Source: Phytophthora sp. 'mugwort' (lineage: Eukaryota > Oomycota > Peronosporomycetes > Peronosporales > Peronosporaceae). Taken from it: a DNA stretch of 64,000 nt. Positions 24,655 through 35,047 of the stretch are shown here, in pieces. The position numbers and the translations under genes are program-made. Location of the stretch: positions 434,001-498,000 of the forward strand of contig JAUCEF010000004.1 in assembly GCA_033558025.1 (NCBI GenBank), given 5' to 3'. The notes below the pieces were generated by a model, which saw only the letters and a program-made list of their open reading frames with translations, did no database searches and was not told where the DNA came from. Position 1 is the stretch's first letter. Each line of letters opens with the position of its first letter.

Positions 24655-25449
24655 TGCATAATGTATTATCTTCAATTGCACTTCCTATATTAATTTGGAA
24701 TGCAATACTGGGGTTCCCTGCGTGCGTCGTAATGGGGTGCTGGGTTTGGGTTTGCTGGATAAAGTCACGGCAGATTCGAGGTACGTCATCAGGAGGGGAC
24801 CGTGGTATTTATGGCACCGCGAAACGAGTTTCCACAGATGCATAAATATGGCTAGCCATCTCGAAGATGACTCAATAAAGCCTGTTGCATAGCCGCTATG
24901 TTTCTCGCGATACATTGTCTTAGCATGTAGACAAGTGTAAGTGTCCTTGACAAGATGGACTTTGGCATTACGAACTGCGACCAAATCGAAAAGGATCCCC
25001 TCGAGCCCCGAGCGGGCTGGTTTGCGCCTAGCGCCGCTGAGACGAAGATGACCCCAGTCTCAATACTATGCAAGCGGATGGTGGCCTAGAAGCTGCCATC
25101 CATTATTGCATATGACTGCAAAGATTGCAACATATACTAGGGAAATTCTAGACAGCAAGGAATACGTTATGCGTTGATCTTCCCTTAGTACTGCTTCGAC
25201 ACCGTGACGACTGTGTTGACCGACCAAAATTTGCGGTTACTTTCAGAAAGAGAACCCGCTCGAGCTGCACGGGTGCCATCGACTGGCGGAGCGGAGACAG
25301 CACAACCTTCGCGCCTGGCTGACGTTCGATGTAGGGGGACGTACTGGACGATCGGGTAGCTACGTGCACAGTCAAAACCATTATCCAAATAAACAGTGTA
25401 GTTGTAGTCAACCACACAGTCATACCTTGACACCCGACTCACCGCTACC

Positions 25450-26782
25450 TCCTGGGTTTCAAGACACGCTCTGCGAAGCGCAGCTTGGCATCAGTGTTGT
25501 CGCCGCCGTTGCACTTAAGACGGCGAGCTCTTGAAGCGCTCTCCTTCAGCATGCAAAGCGCTGTTCCGCTCTGATGCGAAAGCTACTCACCTTTCAGGAC
25601 TTGAAAGAATGCTATTTCAAAGAGCGGGGACTTCACGATGGGTGCCTGCGGTGCAAGGTAGCCTCCCGTCTCGGGTAGAGCTGTACAAGGGAGTCAAAAA
25701 GGATTCGAACATCCCACAAAGTTAAGCCGTCCTCCGATTGGAGTTTCTTGGAGCCAGACTCACACCCTTTCAGCCCCTCCATGGCCGAGTTTAGGCGCAC
25801 CTCCTCTAGCGGTGTCGGCATCAACGCGGCGAGCCCAGCGTTTTTCGATGATCTTCTTGAGCTTGAAGAATCCCTTGACCATCTTGTTGCTTGACACGGG
25901 ATGGGTCGTAGAGAAGTACGGCACCTAAAACTACGGATTTGTCACAAAATGTGATACACAAGTTTTTGTAGCACACAGAATTGAATCAAACAATTCCAAA
26001 GTTGCGTACCTCAGGTTCGCGGCGTTGTTGAGCTTCCTCAGGGTCTTCATAAAGCACGTGATCTTGTTAAGGATGTCCGAGTAGTCTTCCAAATACTGGG
26101 CTACAGCTAAGTTAAGCCTGTGGCTAGCACAACCTACCAAGGGCACTAGCATCGCATTTCTAGCGATGCTACCGTTAACTGCGCAATTGGCTCCGACGAG
26201 GAACAACACGCTGTCTTTCAAACCGCTTTACGTCTTTGAGGATCGATTTCAAAAAGTTGATGTGGGCGTCTGATGTGCGCTGAGGGTCATCTTCAGTGTC
26301 CTCTTGATCCAGCAGCGGTGCCATCGCCAGCAACACCTTCTCAGAACTTGCCGTCATGTCCGAGAACGGCGAACACGGGAAAATTTGTTCGCTCTTGAAC
26401 GTCCACCCGACGAATATAAAACCGAATTTGTCAGGTAAGAAGTCACTAATCTCACGTAGGATCTCACAGATCACAGCGTCGACGTACTTGACTATCGTGT
26501 CATCGCAAACTGGGGCGAGCTTCGTGTAGCGCCGTGTGATAGGACACTCGCAAAAGTTGAACGGGAGATTTGCTTCAGCAATCCACTCCATCCATGTAAA
26601 AATGTTGGCGCACTTCTATTCGGCGTAGCTGAGCACGTACCGTTGTTGCCGCCACAAAATTCAGACACCACGTCCTCAAAATCATGGCGCTGGCTCATGA
26701 CGTGGTTCATCAGGTTGGTAGTTCCCCGCTTGGCGTCTTGCTTGCGGCGAGTTCCGACACTGGTAGAAGCCGGTGGGGTCAT
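25450..26782 (-). pseudogene. hAT transposase relic III, with BED-type finger
   Basis: Read on the minus strand: a BED-like end (GTTNLMNHVMSQRHDFEDVV) near 26720-26650; EWIAEANLPFNFCECPITRR, then FLPDKFGFIFVGWT from 26591; FLVGANCAVNGSIARNAM and VGCASHRLNLAVAQYLEDY in 26221-25931; and a weak C-terminal part with DGLTLWDVRILFDSL near 25715. Frames change at least three times. It shares its layout with the plus-strand relic at 23093, so the two derive from related elements inserted in opposite orientation. Confidence 0.7.
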
Positions 26783-27056
26783 TGTCGATGTCGAGAATGG
26801 ACTTGAAGAAAATAGCGCACACTTGGGTGTTGGTAAAATTGCTGGACTTGGGCTTCTCAGGAGATAGGAGGCAGTTCATCGCGGCGGTGCCAATGTGGAA
26901 ATGAAAGCAGTGAGGGCTCTGTAGTCGGGAGATAAGGTGGCTAGTGGCGCGCTCACGCGGATGGCTGGTGGTGCGAATTTCAAAGTGTTGGGTGGTTTTT
27001 TCATTGGTCATATACCATTTTTGCGCAATTCATGATTAGGTAAAACGCGTCAGGTA

Positions 27057-28957
27057 TACCGATCACGCTAATTAGTCGAGCCATCACTAATAATGGTGAC
27101 AGCTCGCAACCACGTCAAATGTGCACGCCTATTACATGTACATGTTCAATTCTGGTGCACGACTAATAATGGTGAAATGCAACGATCATTGATGTTGTTA
27201 CTGTAGCTAGCTATACAAATGCAATCGGGTTGGCCTCATTAACCTTTGTCGAACTCCGAGCGATAGCGAGCTACGATTTCCAGCAATGGCTTGCTCAACT
27301 GCTCTTCCTTCCACTGTCCGGCGCTATTGACATCCAAGCCGCACAGTACCATGGATTTCTTTCCCAGTTTCTCCCGTGCTTGTCCGTCTCGGCGTTGACG
27401 AGCCGAATGCACTCCGCAGCGGTTTCGATATAGAATTTCTTGCCCGGGTTCGCCAGCGAGCCTGACGACTTGGCGCCCTGCATCCACTTACCACGTTTGA
27501 TAGCTTGCATGTTTCTCTTCTCGCACAAATTCCGCCAGTGCACTTTAGTCCGCTGTATAGGGAACCTATCAGCAGGCTGGATAAAATCAGTAGCATTAGG
27601 AGTGAAAAAGTGGACGCAAGTCCGTAGCTGCCTAGCGGACGCCTGGACCTCCTCCCCCGAGTTACCGCTGGCATTGTCCATCCACAGGTGATGCTCTTTA
27701 GCGAAAGGTCCGCCAGTACCCCAGCATCGAACTTCTTGCAGCCTATCCAGCATCAACACTTGTTGTTGATGAACGCGCTTGGGGACGAACGATATGCAGT
27801 GCCGTCGACGTTATCAGGCAGACCTTGAATAGGGTAACTCGATTTCTTTTTTTTGTAGATTAGCATTGGGAAAGGAGCTTTGCATCTGAGCCACCTCGAA
27901 GCAGCACGCACATTGTAATTCCTTTCCGACCCTAATCATATGAGTTAATATTTTGTCAGTACATTCGTATTAGTGTCGGTTAATCATACAGTACGATAAC
28001 ACATTGCAGTACACATACCTGACACAATGCAACGGTACTTGACCTTGTCAGCCCCTCGAAGGTCTAACCTTTGCTATCTTTGAGGTCGATTACAAAATGC
28101 CTCGTCCATGTTGAATTGCTGAGTGGGGTCCAGTATTCCGTCGTTGAATAGTCGCTTCAGGGTGCCTAGATGGAGAGCCATAGACTGCTCAATCTGCGCC
28201 ATTTTTGCTTCACTAACTTGCTTCTTGCCCTTCAGCTTCCGATAGACAATGTTATGACGCTCCGTGAAGTCTTGCATGCGCCGTGGAGTGACTAGAGAGC
28301 TAAAATCATTACCACCAAACCTAATGGCTTTATTGAACAGTGGATGGGAGCTGTCCTCGATCATGGTTGTAGCCATGCCGATGAGGAGCCGCGAGAAGAG
28401 CTTCAAGCTAGCGCGGCGAAGACGCTCGAACTCTTGAAGTAGCTGGGGGTATAGCCAGCCCCAGTGAGCATCGAGTTTGCGGACACGGCCGCTGAGAGCC
28501 TTTAGGACGAGCTGATGGCGGCCGCCCATGGCCGACCTGGCGTACTTGAGCTGCCGCCTGTCCTCCAGCGCCAGCTGCAGCGCTGACCGCTTCTTCCACC
28601 AGTCCCTTGCTTTATTCATGTCGACTCAGCAATCTGATGCTCGGAAAAGTGAGGAAAAGTGGCCGACCGCGCGCCCGAACAGGCCCTTCTCGCCGTTATC
28701 TAGGCCGTCGCATTCCATCCACTGCACGCATCGCTCTCTGTCCGCCACTGTGACAACGTGCTGGAGGCACTTCGTATCGTTGCTCGTGTTTGTTTTGTGC
28801 GTGCGTTTGCTCGGTGTCGCTCGAATTGAGATGGGGGTGGGCCTGCAAGGCATGATCAATTTTGGTGCATCACTAAATTCGGTAGTACTACCTTTTTCAA
28901 TCGTTTACGTACGATGCACGACTAAATTCGAAGCACGACTAATTAGCATGATCGGTG
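27057..28957 (-). mobile_element. pogo-like DNA transposon with short TIRs and TA duplication
   Basis: The ends ACCGATCA, (C/T)GCTAATTAGTCG and GC are inverted repeats (27058-27082 and about 28933-28956) and are flanked by TA at 27055-27056 and 28958-28959, the target site of the Tc1/mariner/pogo group. Subterminal words such as GCACGACTAA and ATCACTAA recur near both ends (27082, 27158, 28868, 28917, 28934). The inside carries one transposase relic on the minus strand. Confidence 0.72.
27295..28619 (-). pseudogene. pogo-like (DDE_1) transposase, broken
   Basis: The 5' part (28619-28074, ATG start, 181 codons) has an N-terminal helix-turn-helix/CENP-B-like region and ends at QFNMDEAFCN, containing the first catalytic Asp. 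The middle (about 28070-27760) is scrambled. The 3' part (27759-27295) carries LWMDNASGNSGEE (second Asp) and FFTPNATDFIQPADRF (third Asp position), then a tail. A 5' half, a damaged middle and a 3' half in the right order within matching TIRs identify the element's own transposase, now inactive. Confidence 0.75.
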
Positions 28958-29800
28958 TATTATTTTTAATAAATAATGCAATGGGCTGCTCTTATGCAAT
29001 AATGGTAGGTATGGCCTTGCTCAGGAACATACATTATGCGCCTCAAAATATGGCAATATATGGAGAGCACCATACAGTTTTAGGAAGCACTGCTTGAGGG
29101 CCTCCTTCAGCTGGTCTTCGACGTCGTGCCAGCCTCGGATGGCACGTTGTGTTTGGCATTGAGTGCCTTAAACGTGTGGTCTTTCACCCCTCTGGTAGTC
29201 TGCTAGAACTGCAAGCTTTTCGTTGATGCTACGCTCGCTGCTCATGGCGGTGATACTTATCGTATGGCCAGAAGTCAAGCAAAATGTGAGCTCGAGAGCT
29301 GCTTCAGGAGCTCTACGTGAATGGCTGTCAGCTCTTAGTGGTGATCGATAGGATAACCCAAACCACGGTCATGCCTTCTATTAAGTATGCTCTTTAAACG
29401 GGGTTTGTTGCAATATGAGAGAAAAAATACTCTCTCTTTTGAACACATATTCCTTATGTGCCGGGTAACACGGTAGGACTCGAGATCAGGTGCAACACGT
29501 TGGCAAGCATCGCCGCACGATGCAGCTAATAATCAAGGATCTGAAGATCCACGAATACGTGGCGAAGAACGATGCGGCCGTAAAATCTTAGTCTCGAAGG
29601 AAAACGTCGCTGACTTGTCAACCAAGCACCAAGCCATTGCCCAATGGAGCGTTCAGGCGCCACGGTGCACAGCTTGGCGTCCGTGAAATCAGGTCGGCTG
29701 CCACATGTGACTCCCTTAAGCGGGAAATTAAGGCTGAATAGCTGAGTCTGCACATGGTGTGCAAGACCACCCCAGCTGGTGAACAGAAGAGATAAATGTA
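28958..29800. other. Spacer between two DNA transposons
   Basis: AT-rich, with no coding signal. Short frames here are not supported by any motif. Confidence 0.35.
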
Positions 29801-30062
29801 TCTGGCCAGCTAACACAAATTCACTATTCACTGCGGAAGTCGAGCCATAGCTCACCGTAGGCTTTGGCAATTTCCGCGCGAAGGGTACCGACTGAAAGCT
29901 GACGTTTTTGACTATTTTGCTCGTTTGTATAGATTCTGACAGGACACTAGAAGACAGATTGGTGGCCCGCGGGACGGGGTGTACCAAATCCATCTCCCGA
30001 CCAGTTTACTGCAGCCAAACATGTAGGAATTTGTAGCGGCGCCCATCACCCTTTGCCACTTC
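29801..30062. repeat. Left terminal inverted repeat of the pogo-like element
   Basis: It matches 31984-32247 in reverse complement with only scattered differences. Both arms contain a long open frame beginning MDLVHPVPRATNLSSS; it is a shadow of the repeat, not a gene. Confidence 0.88.
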
Positions 30063-30165
30063 GAGTGGCGTGCATGTCTAGCGGGTCAAATGTGGTACAA
30101 TGGTTGTTATCATCTTCAACAGGATATTACATTTTTAAATAATTAAGTCGACCTGATTATGCAAT

Positions 30166-30249
30166 GCGACAGGGCTTTATCTGGTGTAATGGAGTATAGG
30201 TGGCCCAGTTACTCTTTACACCGGGAGTTCAAATCCCATCACCGTCGCA
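30166..30249 (+). other. tRNA-like sequence, possibly SINE-derived
   Basis: GCGACAG at 30166-30172 can pair with CCGTCGC at 30242-30248 (one mismatch), and GAGTTCAAATCCC at 30225-30237 resembles the B-box/T-arm of tRNA genes. The T-stem is imperfect and I cannot place a convincing anticodon arm, so it is not called a tRNA gene. It lies inside the pogo-like element. Confidence 0.3.
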
Positions 30250-30336
30250 CTGAGGACTGAATGATGATATTTTAAGATTTTTAAGGGCCACAGTCGGCAG
30301 GTTGTACGAGCAGTGGTTTTGCAAACTATTCATTCG

Positions 30337-31843
30337 TTAAACGAGTGCCTGCTCACGGATGTTGCCCATCGCGACAGGTGGCACTTTAGGCTGACCGCTC
30401 ATCTTACCTGTACTGCTATGCTGGGTGCTGGTCACCTTCTTGCTCTTCGACGTCTTCTTTCGACCTTTCGCTGCTACACGCTTCGTCCTCGTGCTCTCTC
30501 TTTTTGCATTCAACTCATCGTCAATCTGTTTCAACAGTTCCCTGGTTACCAAGCGGGCCGCTACGGTAGTCGTCGTACACTTCTTCTTCTTTGACGGTGG
30601 ACTGGGACGTACCAGTATCTCCGTCTGCACTTGTGGTTTCAACTGAAGCCATGCAGCAAGTTGCAGTTCTTCCGGTGCTCCGTTACGCTGAAAATTCTCG
30701 AGAGGCCATCATCTTGGTCAAAGACAAGGAATACAGTCCACACCCGCGAAAGCCCGTTTGAGTATTGACGTTCAACCGACAGCCCTTCCACGCGAGACCT
30801 GCTAGCTGCAACGCATTGTCCTTTGATATGCAGTCGTTGCCCTCTTCACCAACAAACGTATTGATTAGCGTCCGAAGCTTGCGCTTGAAGGAGCCGAAAA
30901 CAGCCACATCCAGCGGCTGGAACAGGTGGGTGGCGTTTGATGGCAACGATGCAAGCAGAATATTGAGCTCCAGAGCGGTGTCGCACACCTTGAGCGAATA
31001 GTGGGCTTTGCATCCGTCCATGATGAGAAGCAAAGACCGAGGAGTCCCTGCAGGAACACTCGTTTCAAAGCAGCGAAGCCACGTAGCGAAGAGCTCCGCA
31101 ATCATGAAGCCCGATTCCGTCGTCGAGACGGCCGCGTCGGGCACGGCACAGAGATCTAACACATTCAACTTGACCGTCTGTCCGGGAAGAATAATTACAG
31201 GCGGTATTACAGCGCCACCTGCACCACCACAAGCTATGACGGTAAGGTGAAAGCTCGTTGACACCTCCGCTGTCCAGACGTTGCGCGACCCACGTGCTGC
31301 AATCACGGCCTTCGTATTCTTCTTCGAGGCAAAGCTCGTTTCGTCCATGTTGAAGACTTGACACACTTAGAATTGGTACTTCTTGTACGCCGTGGCTAAC
31401 GTCGTGTCGAACAGCGTTACGTCGTCGCACGTGAAGCTATTCCTTGACTTTGAAATGGACTGGGCGGTGCGTGCTGTCAGCTGGGGGAAGCGCTGCATAA
31501 ATCGTTTGTATCAGCCATCGCTGAGTCCTCACTGGTACAGCAGGTTGGAAATCTCGCTTGCCTTGCTGATAATCTCGCTTCTGCCTGCAGGACGGAGGAC
31601 CTGCTGCCGGCCAAGTACCCACTCGTAGATGTTGATCTCAGCTTGCGGTGGCAGTAGAGGGGCACGACCGCACCGCTTGATTGTCCGGAACTCGCCGCAC
31701 CTTGCCGCTGCTGCCCAGGTTGCCAGTGTCCGGTAGTGCACCCCAGTCACCTTGCTAGCTACCGAAATGGTGGCTCCGTTGAGAACTTGGGCCACGGCAG
31801 CGTTGATCTGTGTGTCTGTGTAGATTACGCGTTTTTGCGGCAT
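30337..31843 (-). pseudogene. pogo-like (DDE_1) transposase, nearly complete
   Basis: It starts at the ATG complementary to 31841-31843 with a helix-turn-helix (TDTQINAAVAQVL, then VASKVTGVHYRTLATWA). After a frame break around 31370-31530, a 227-codon frame (31366-30683) carries VFNMDETSFASKK (first Asp), LLIMDGCKAHYS (second Asp) and THLFQPLDVAVFGSFKRKL (third Asp). A one-base shift near 30690 leads to the Lys-rich tail (30642-30337). The catalytic triad is present but the reading frame is broken at least twice, so it is a recently disabled transposase. Confidence 0.8.
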
Positions 31844-31983
31844 TTGTGTGTATGAAGTGCTGTAGCCCCATCGAAGGGCAGACCGATGGCTGCTATACGT
31901 TCTTAGGAAACCCTATTTTGCCAATTAAATACAGTCTAGACAGTTTCGGCAAAATCACTGGAAGAGATTCCCCTTTGCCGCTA

Positions 31984-32247
31984 CAAAGTGGCAAAAGGGG
32001 ATGGGCGCCGCTACAAATTGCTACATGTTTGGCTGTAGTAAACTGGTCGGGAGATGGATTTGGTACACCCCGTCCCGCGGGCCACCAATCTGTCTTCTAG
32101 TGTCCTGTCAGAATCTATACAAACGAGCAAAATAGTCAAAAACGTCAGCTTTCAGTCGGTACCCTTCGCGCGGAAATTGCCAAAGCCTACGGTGAGCTAT
32201 GGCTCGACTTCCGCAGTGAATAGTGAATTTGCGCTAAACTGGCCAGG
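31984..32247. repeat. Right terminal inverted repeat of the pogo-like element
   Basis: Inverted copy of 29801-30062. Differences cluster at the outer edge (CTAACACAAATT against TTTAGCGCAAATT) and the inner edge near the CCTTTTGCCACT run. Confidence 0.88.
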
Positions 32248-32447
32248 TACCTTAAAAAAACTGATGCGTGCTTAGTCACGTAATGTGTGAATAAAGTATT
32301 ACTGATGCCTACTACAAGATGCTTCTGGGGGAATACGGTAATAGTAATCGTGTAATACCAAAAGTGCAATACCAGCAATATCAAAACAATAGTAGCACTA
32401 CCGCAAAAAGTAATTTTACTAAAGAATATACTTCAATTACATACTAT

Positions 32448-32492
32448 TTTTATACTACTGGTAGTAGTACTAGTAGTACTAGTAGTACATGC
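32448..32492. repeat. Trinucleotide microsatellite (TAG/TAC units)
   Basis: Alternating TAGTAGTACTAGTAGTAC units just upstream of the ADSS copy 2 region. Confidence 0.75.
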
Positions 32493-32907
32493 ATTAAGCG
32501 GCGTTAAAAAAAACCTGCACCGCTTACAAGTCGACATCTACGACGAGCTGGACATGCTGTACAGCTGATCGCATTCCTGCAGATACCGGTACTTTAAAGA
32601 GCTCTCCAATGCACAGGCTGACGCGATCCACTGGACGTGGAGCCTTGTCGCCTAGCTGCTAGGGTATCACGGCACCCTGGTGACCAGGTGGTCACTTCGG
32701 CAAAGTAAGGCAGCTGAACCGCTACAGATACGCAACACGGTCGTAGCATGTGCAACGGCCATAAAATGGTAGCTGCCTTCGTCGAACACGCACGTGGCCA
32801 GTCGACCACTGCGCGTGATTGCTGGCTGGGGCTGCTTGGTTGGCCGCCAATATCCGCAACTCGAACTCACATCTCGATTCACGGGGTGACAAGAAGGAGG
32901 GGGAGAG

Positions 32908-34602
32908 ATGCGTCTCGACGTCGTGTCCAAAGCTGCTCGCCTGGCCACGCGGTTCTCGGCCCAGTGCCACGGCCAACAGTTCCGCGCGGCCCACGCCTCG
33001 GCCACGCTGCGCGCTGCTCTGGCCGTGGAGGCCAGCCAGGCCCAGCATCACAAGGGCCACTATGCGCGTCTGCTGCCGGTGGCCGCCGCCGTGGCCCTCA
33101 TCGGCGCGGCCGGTATTGCTGGTTTAGAGGATGAGGCCAAGTGCGACTGCGACTGCGGATATAGTGATGAGACGGTGGAGAAGAACTGCTGCGCTCACAA
33201 GGAGAAGCCTGTGGACACGCAGGCGTCTACGCAAGCTACGCTGGAGGAGATGGTGGCCAAGCTCAACCGCATCGAGAGCGCTGTGGCCAACCCTCACCGC
33301 CACACAGACGGATTAAACCCTGGTGTGGACGTGGTGCTCGGCGCCCAATGGGGTGACGAAGGCAAGGGCAAGCTGGTGGACAGCTTGTCGCAGTCGTACG
33401 ACGTGATTCTGCGCGTGGCCGGCGGCTCCAATGCTGGCCATACCATCGTGCACGAAGGCAAGAAGTACAAGTTTCGTTTAGTGCCGTCTGGAATTCTGAA
33501 CCCGAACGCCATCTGCATTATTGGCAATGGTGTGGTGGTGCACTTGCCCAGCCTGCTTCAAGAGCTCGAGGAGCTTAAGCAGGTGGGCGTGGACTACGAG
33601 GGCCGTATCCTCATCTCGGACCGCGCCCACATGGTGCTCGACCTACACCAGGAAGTGGACGGCATCAACGAGCTGCGTCGCGGCCGCAACAAGATCGGCA
33701 CGACCAAGAAGGGCATCGGTCCGGCCTATTCGTCCAAGATGCTGCGCAACGGCGTCCGCGTTGGTGACTTGCGCTACTTCGACGACTTCTCGGAGAAGAT
33801 GCGCGACCTGGTTAAGTTCTACAAGGACAACTACCCGGAGCTGGAGGCGGACGCTGAGGCCGAGATGAAGGTGTACGCTGACATGAAGGACAAGATCCTG
33901 GGCATGACCGTGGACACCGTGGCATACCTGAACAATGCGTACGTGGCTGGCAAGAAGATCCTGGTAGAGGGTGCCAATGCCACCATGCTGGACATTGACT
34001 TCGGCACGTACCCGTACGTGACGTCGAGCAACCCGAGCATCGGCAGTGTGTGCACTGGCGGCGGAATCTCCCCGAACCGCTTGAATGGCATCATCGGCAT
34101 TGTGAAGGCGTACTGCACACGTGTGGGTGAAGGTCCGTTCCCTACGGAGCTTCACGATGACGTTGGTAAGCACCTGGGCACCGTTGGTGCTGAATTCGGC
34201 ACTAACACGGGTCGTCCTCGCCGTTGCGGCTGGCTGGACATCCCCCAGATGCGCTACTCGAACATGGTGAACGGCTTCACGGAGCTGAATCTAACCAAGC
34301 TGGACGTGCTGACAGGCCTGAAGAAGGTGAAGATTGGTGTCGCTTACTGGTACCGAGGTGAGAAGCTGGACGGCATGCCATCAAATTTGCAGCAGCTGGA
34401 GGAATCCGTAGTGCAGTACGAGGAGCTGGACGGCTGGTCCGAGGACATCTCGAAGTGCAAGACGTTCGAGGAGCTGCCGGTGGCTGCTCAGAAGTTCGTG
34501 CTGCGTGTAGAGGAGCTGCTGGGCACGCACATCAAGTGGATTGGTGTTGGTCCCGACCGTTTTGATGTGATCACGCGCCCGCACGCGCTGGAGAAGGCGT
34601 AA
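32908..34602 (+). CDS. ADSS: Adenylosuccinate synthetase, copy 2
   Basis: A 564-residue, intronless protein from the ATG at 32908 (GGGAGAGATGC). It is a close paralogue of the minus-strand gene at 16355-18019, with all core motifs ([58 protein letters not shown]). The aspartate loop reads GTNTGRPRRCGWLD where copy 1 has [14 protein letters not shown]. The N-terminal extension keeps the Arg/Ala-rich start and hydrophobic run, but between this and the core it has a Cys-rich insert (CDCDCGYSDE, then CCAH) absent from copy 1. The C-terminus stops after LEKA, seven residues before that of copy 1. It is apparently functional. The extension again suggests organelle or membrane targeting, which is inference. 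Confidence 0.95.
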   Translation: MRLDVVSKAARLATRFSAQCHGQQFRAAHASATLRAALAVEASQAQHHKGHYARLLPVAAAVALIGAAGIAGLEDEAKCDCDCGYSDETVEKNCCAHKEKPVDTQASTQATLEEMVAKLNRIESAVANPHRHTDGLNPGVDVVLGAQWGDEGKGKLVDSLSQSYDVILRVAGGSNAGHTIVHEGKKYKFRLVPSGILNPNAICIIGNGVVVHLPSLLQELEELKQVGVDYEGRILISDRAHMVLDLHQEVDGINELRRGRNKIGTTKKGIGPAYSSKMLRNGVRVGDLRYFDDFSEKMRDLVKFYKDNYPELEADAEAEMKVYADMKDKILGMTVDTVAYLNNAYVAGKKILVEGANATMLDIDFGTYPYVTSSNPSIGSVCTGGGISPNRLNGIIGIVKAYCTRVGEGPFPTELHDDVGKHLGTVGAEFGTNTGRPRRCGWLDIPQMRYSNMVNGFTELNLTKLDVLTGLKKVKIGVAYWYRGEKLDGMPSNLQQLEESVVQYEELDGWSEDISKCKTFEELPVAAQKFVLRVEELLGTHIKWIGVGPDRFDVITRPHALEKA

Positions 34603-35047
34603 GTTCATTCACAACGTTACGTCAAGGTGGACACGAGAGGTGACGCAGAGGCTGCTTTGCATGAAAACTTCGCTGGTTTCTGAGTACTAGTATGCATATG
34701 TCGGGGTGTGGTTGACTTGGTGATGATTTGAGATAATCATTCATAGACAACAACAACTGTACCTGGATGGGTTTTACTCAAGAACCTGGGGTAAAAGCAT
34801 TAAAAGCTTCCCCTAAAAGCAGCAGCTTGTTCTCAATTGATTCCCGGTAGTCACCAATAACCTCGACCAGACTGGAGGAAAAAGACTCAAAAGGCGATCA
34901 GCCGCGACCACAGCTACGGGATTGAGGTGGATTTTGACTCAGTCCATGGCAAATCTCCACTAACAGCTTTGCGAAAATCCGATGAGGCCACAATTATTAT
35001 TTAAGCATAGAAGCATTTTCTTCCACATTGCCGCCCTAGTGGTCTCA
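34603..35047. other. Tail-to-tail intergenic region
   Basis: About 445 bp of AT-rich sequence between the convergent ADSS copy 2 and PH-protein genes. Nothing recognised beyond the two 3' regions. Confidence 0.4.

Larger units (their letters stand above)
29801..32247 (-). mobile_element. pogo-like DNA transposon with about 260-bp TIRs and TA duplication
   Basis: The element begins TCTGGCCAG at 29801 and ends with its inverted counterpart at 32247. TA dinucleotides flank both sides (29799-29800 and 32248-32249). The inverted repeats run about 29801-30062 and 31984-32247 and are nearly identical, so insertion is recent compared with the other relics here. It encodes one transposase on the minus strand with only a few frame breaks. 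Confidence 0.85.

Noticed and set aside
29526..29993. Frame beginning MDLVHPVPRATNLSSS, also present at 32054-32275
   Set aside because: It appears twice only because both inverted repeats of the pogo-like element contain it; the two frames diverge as soon as the repeat ends.
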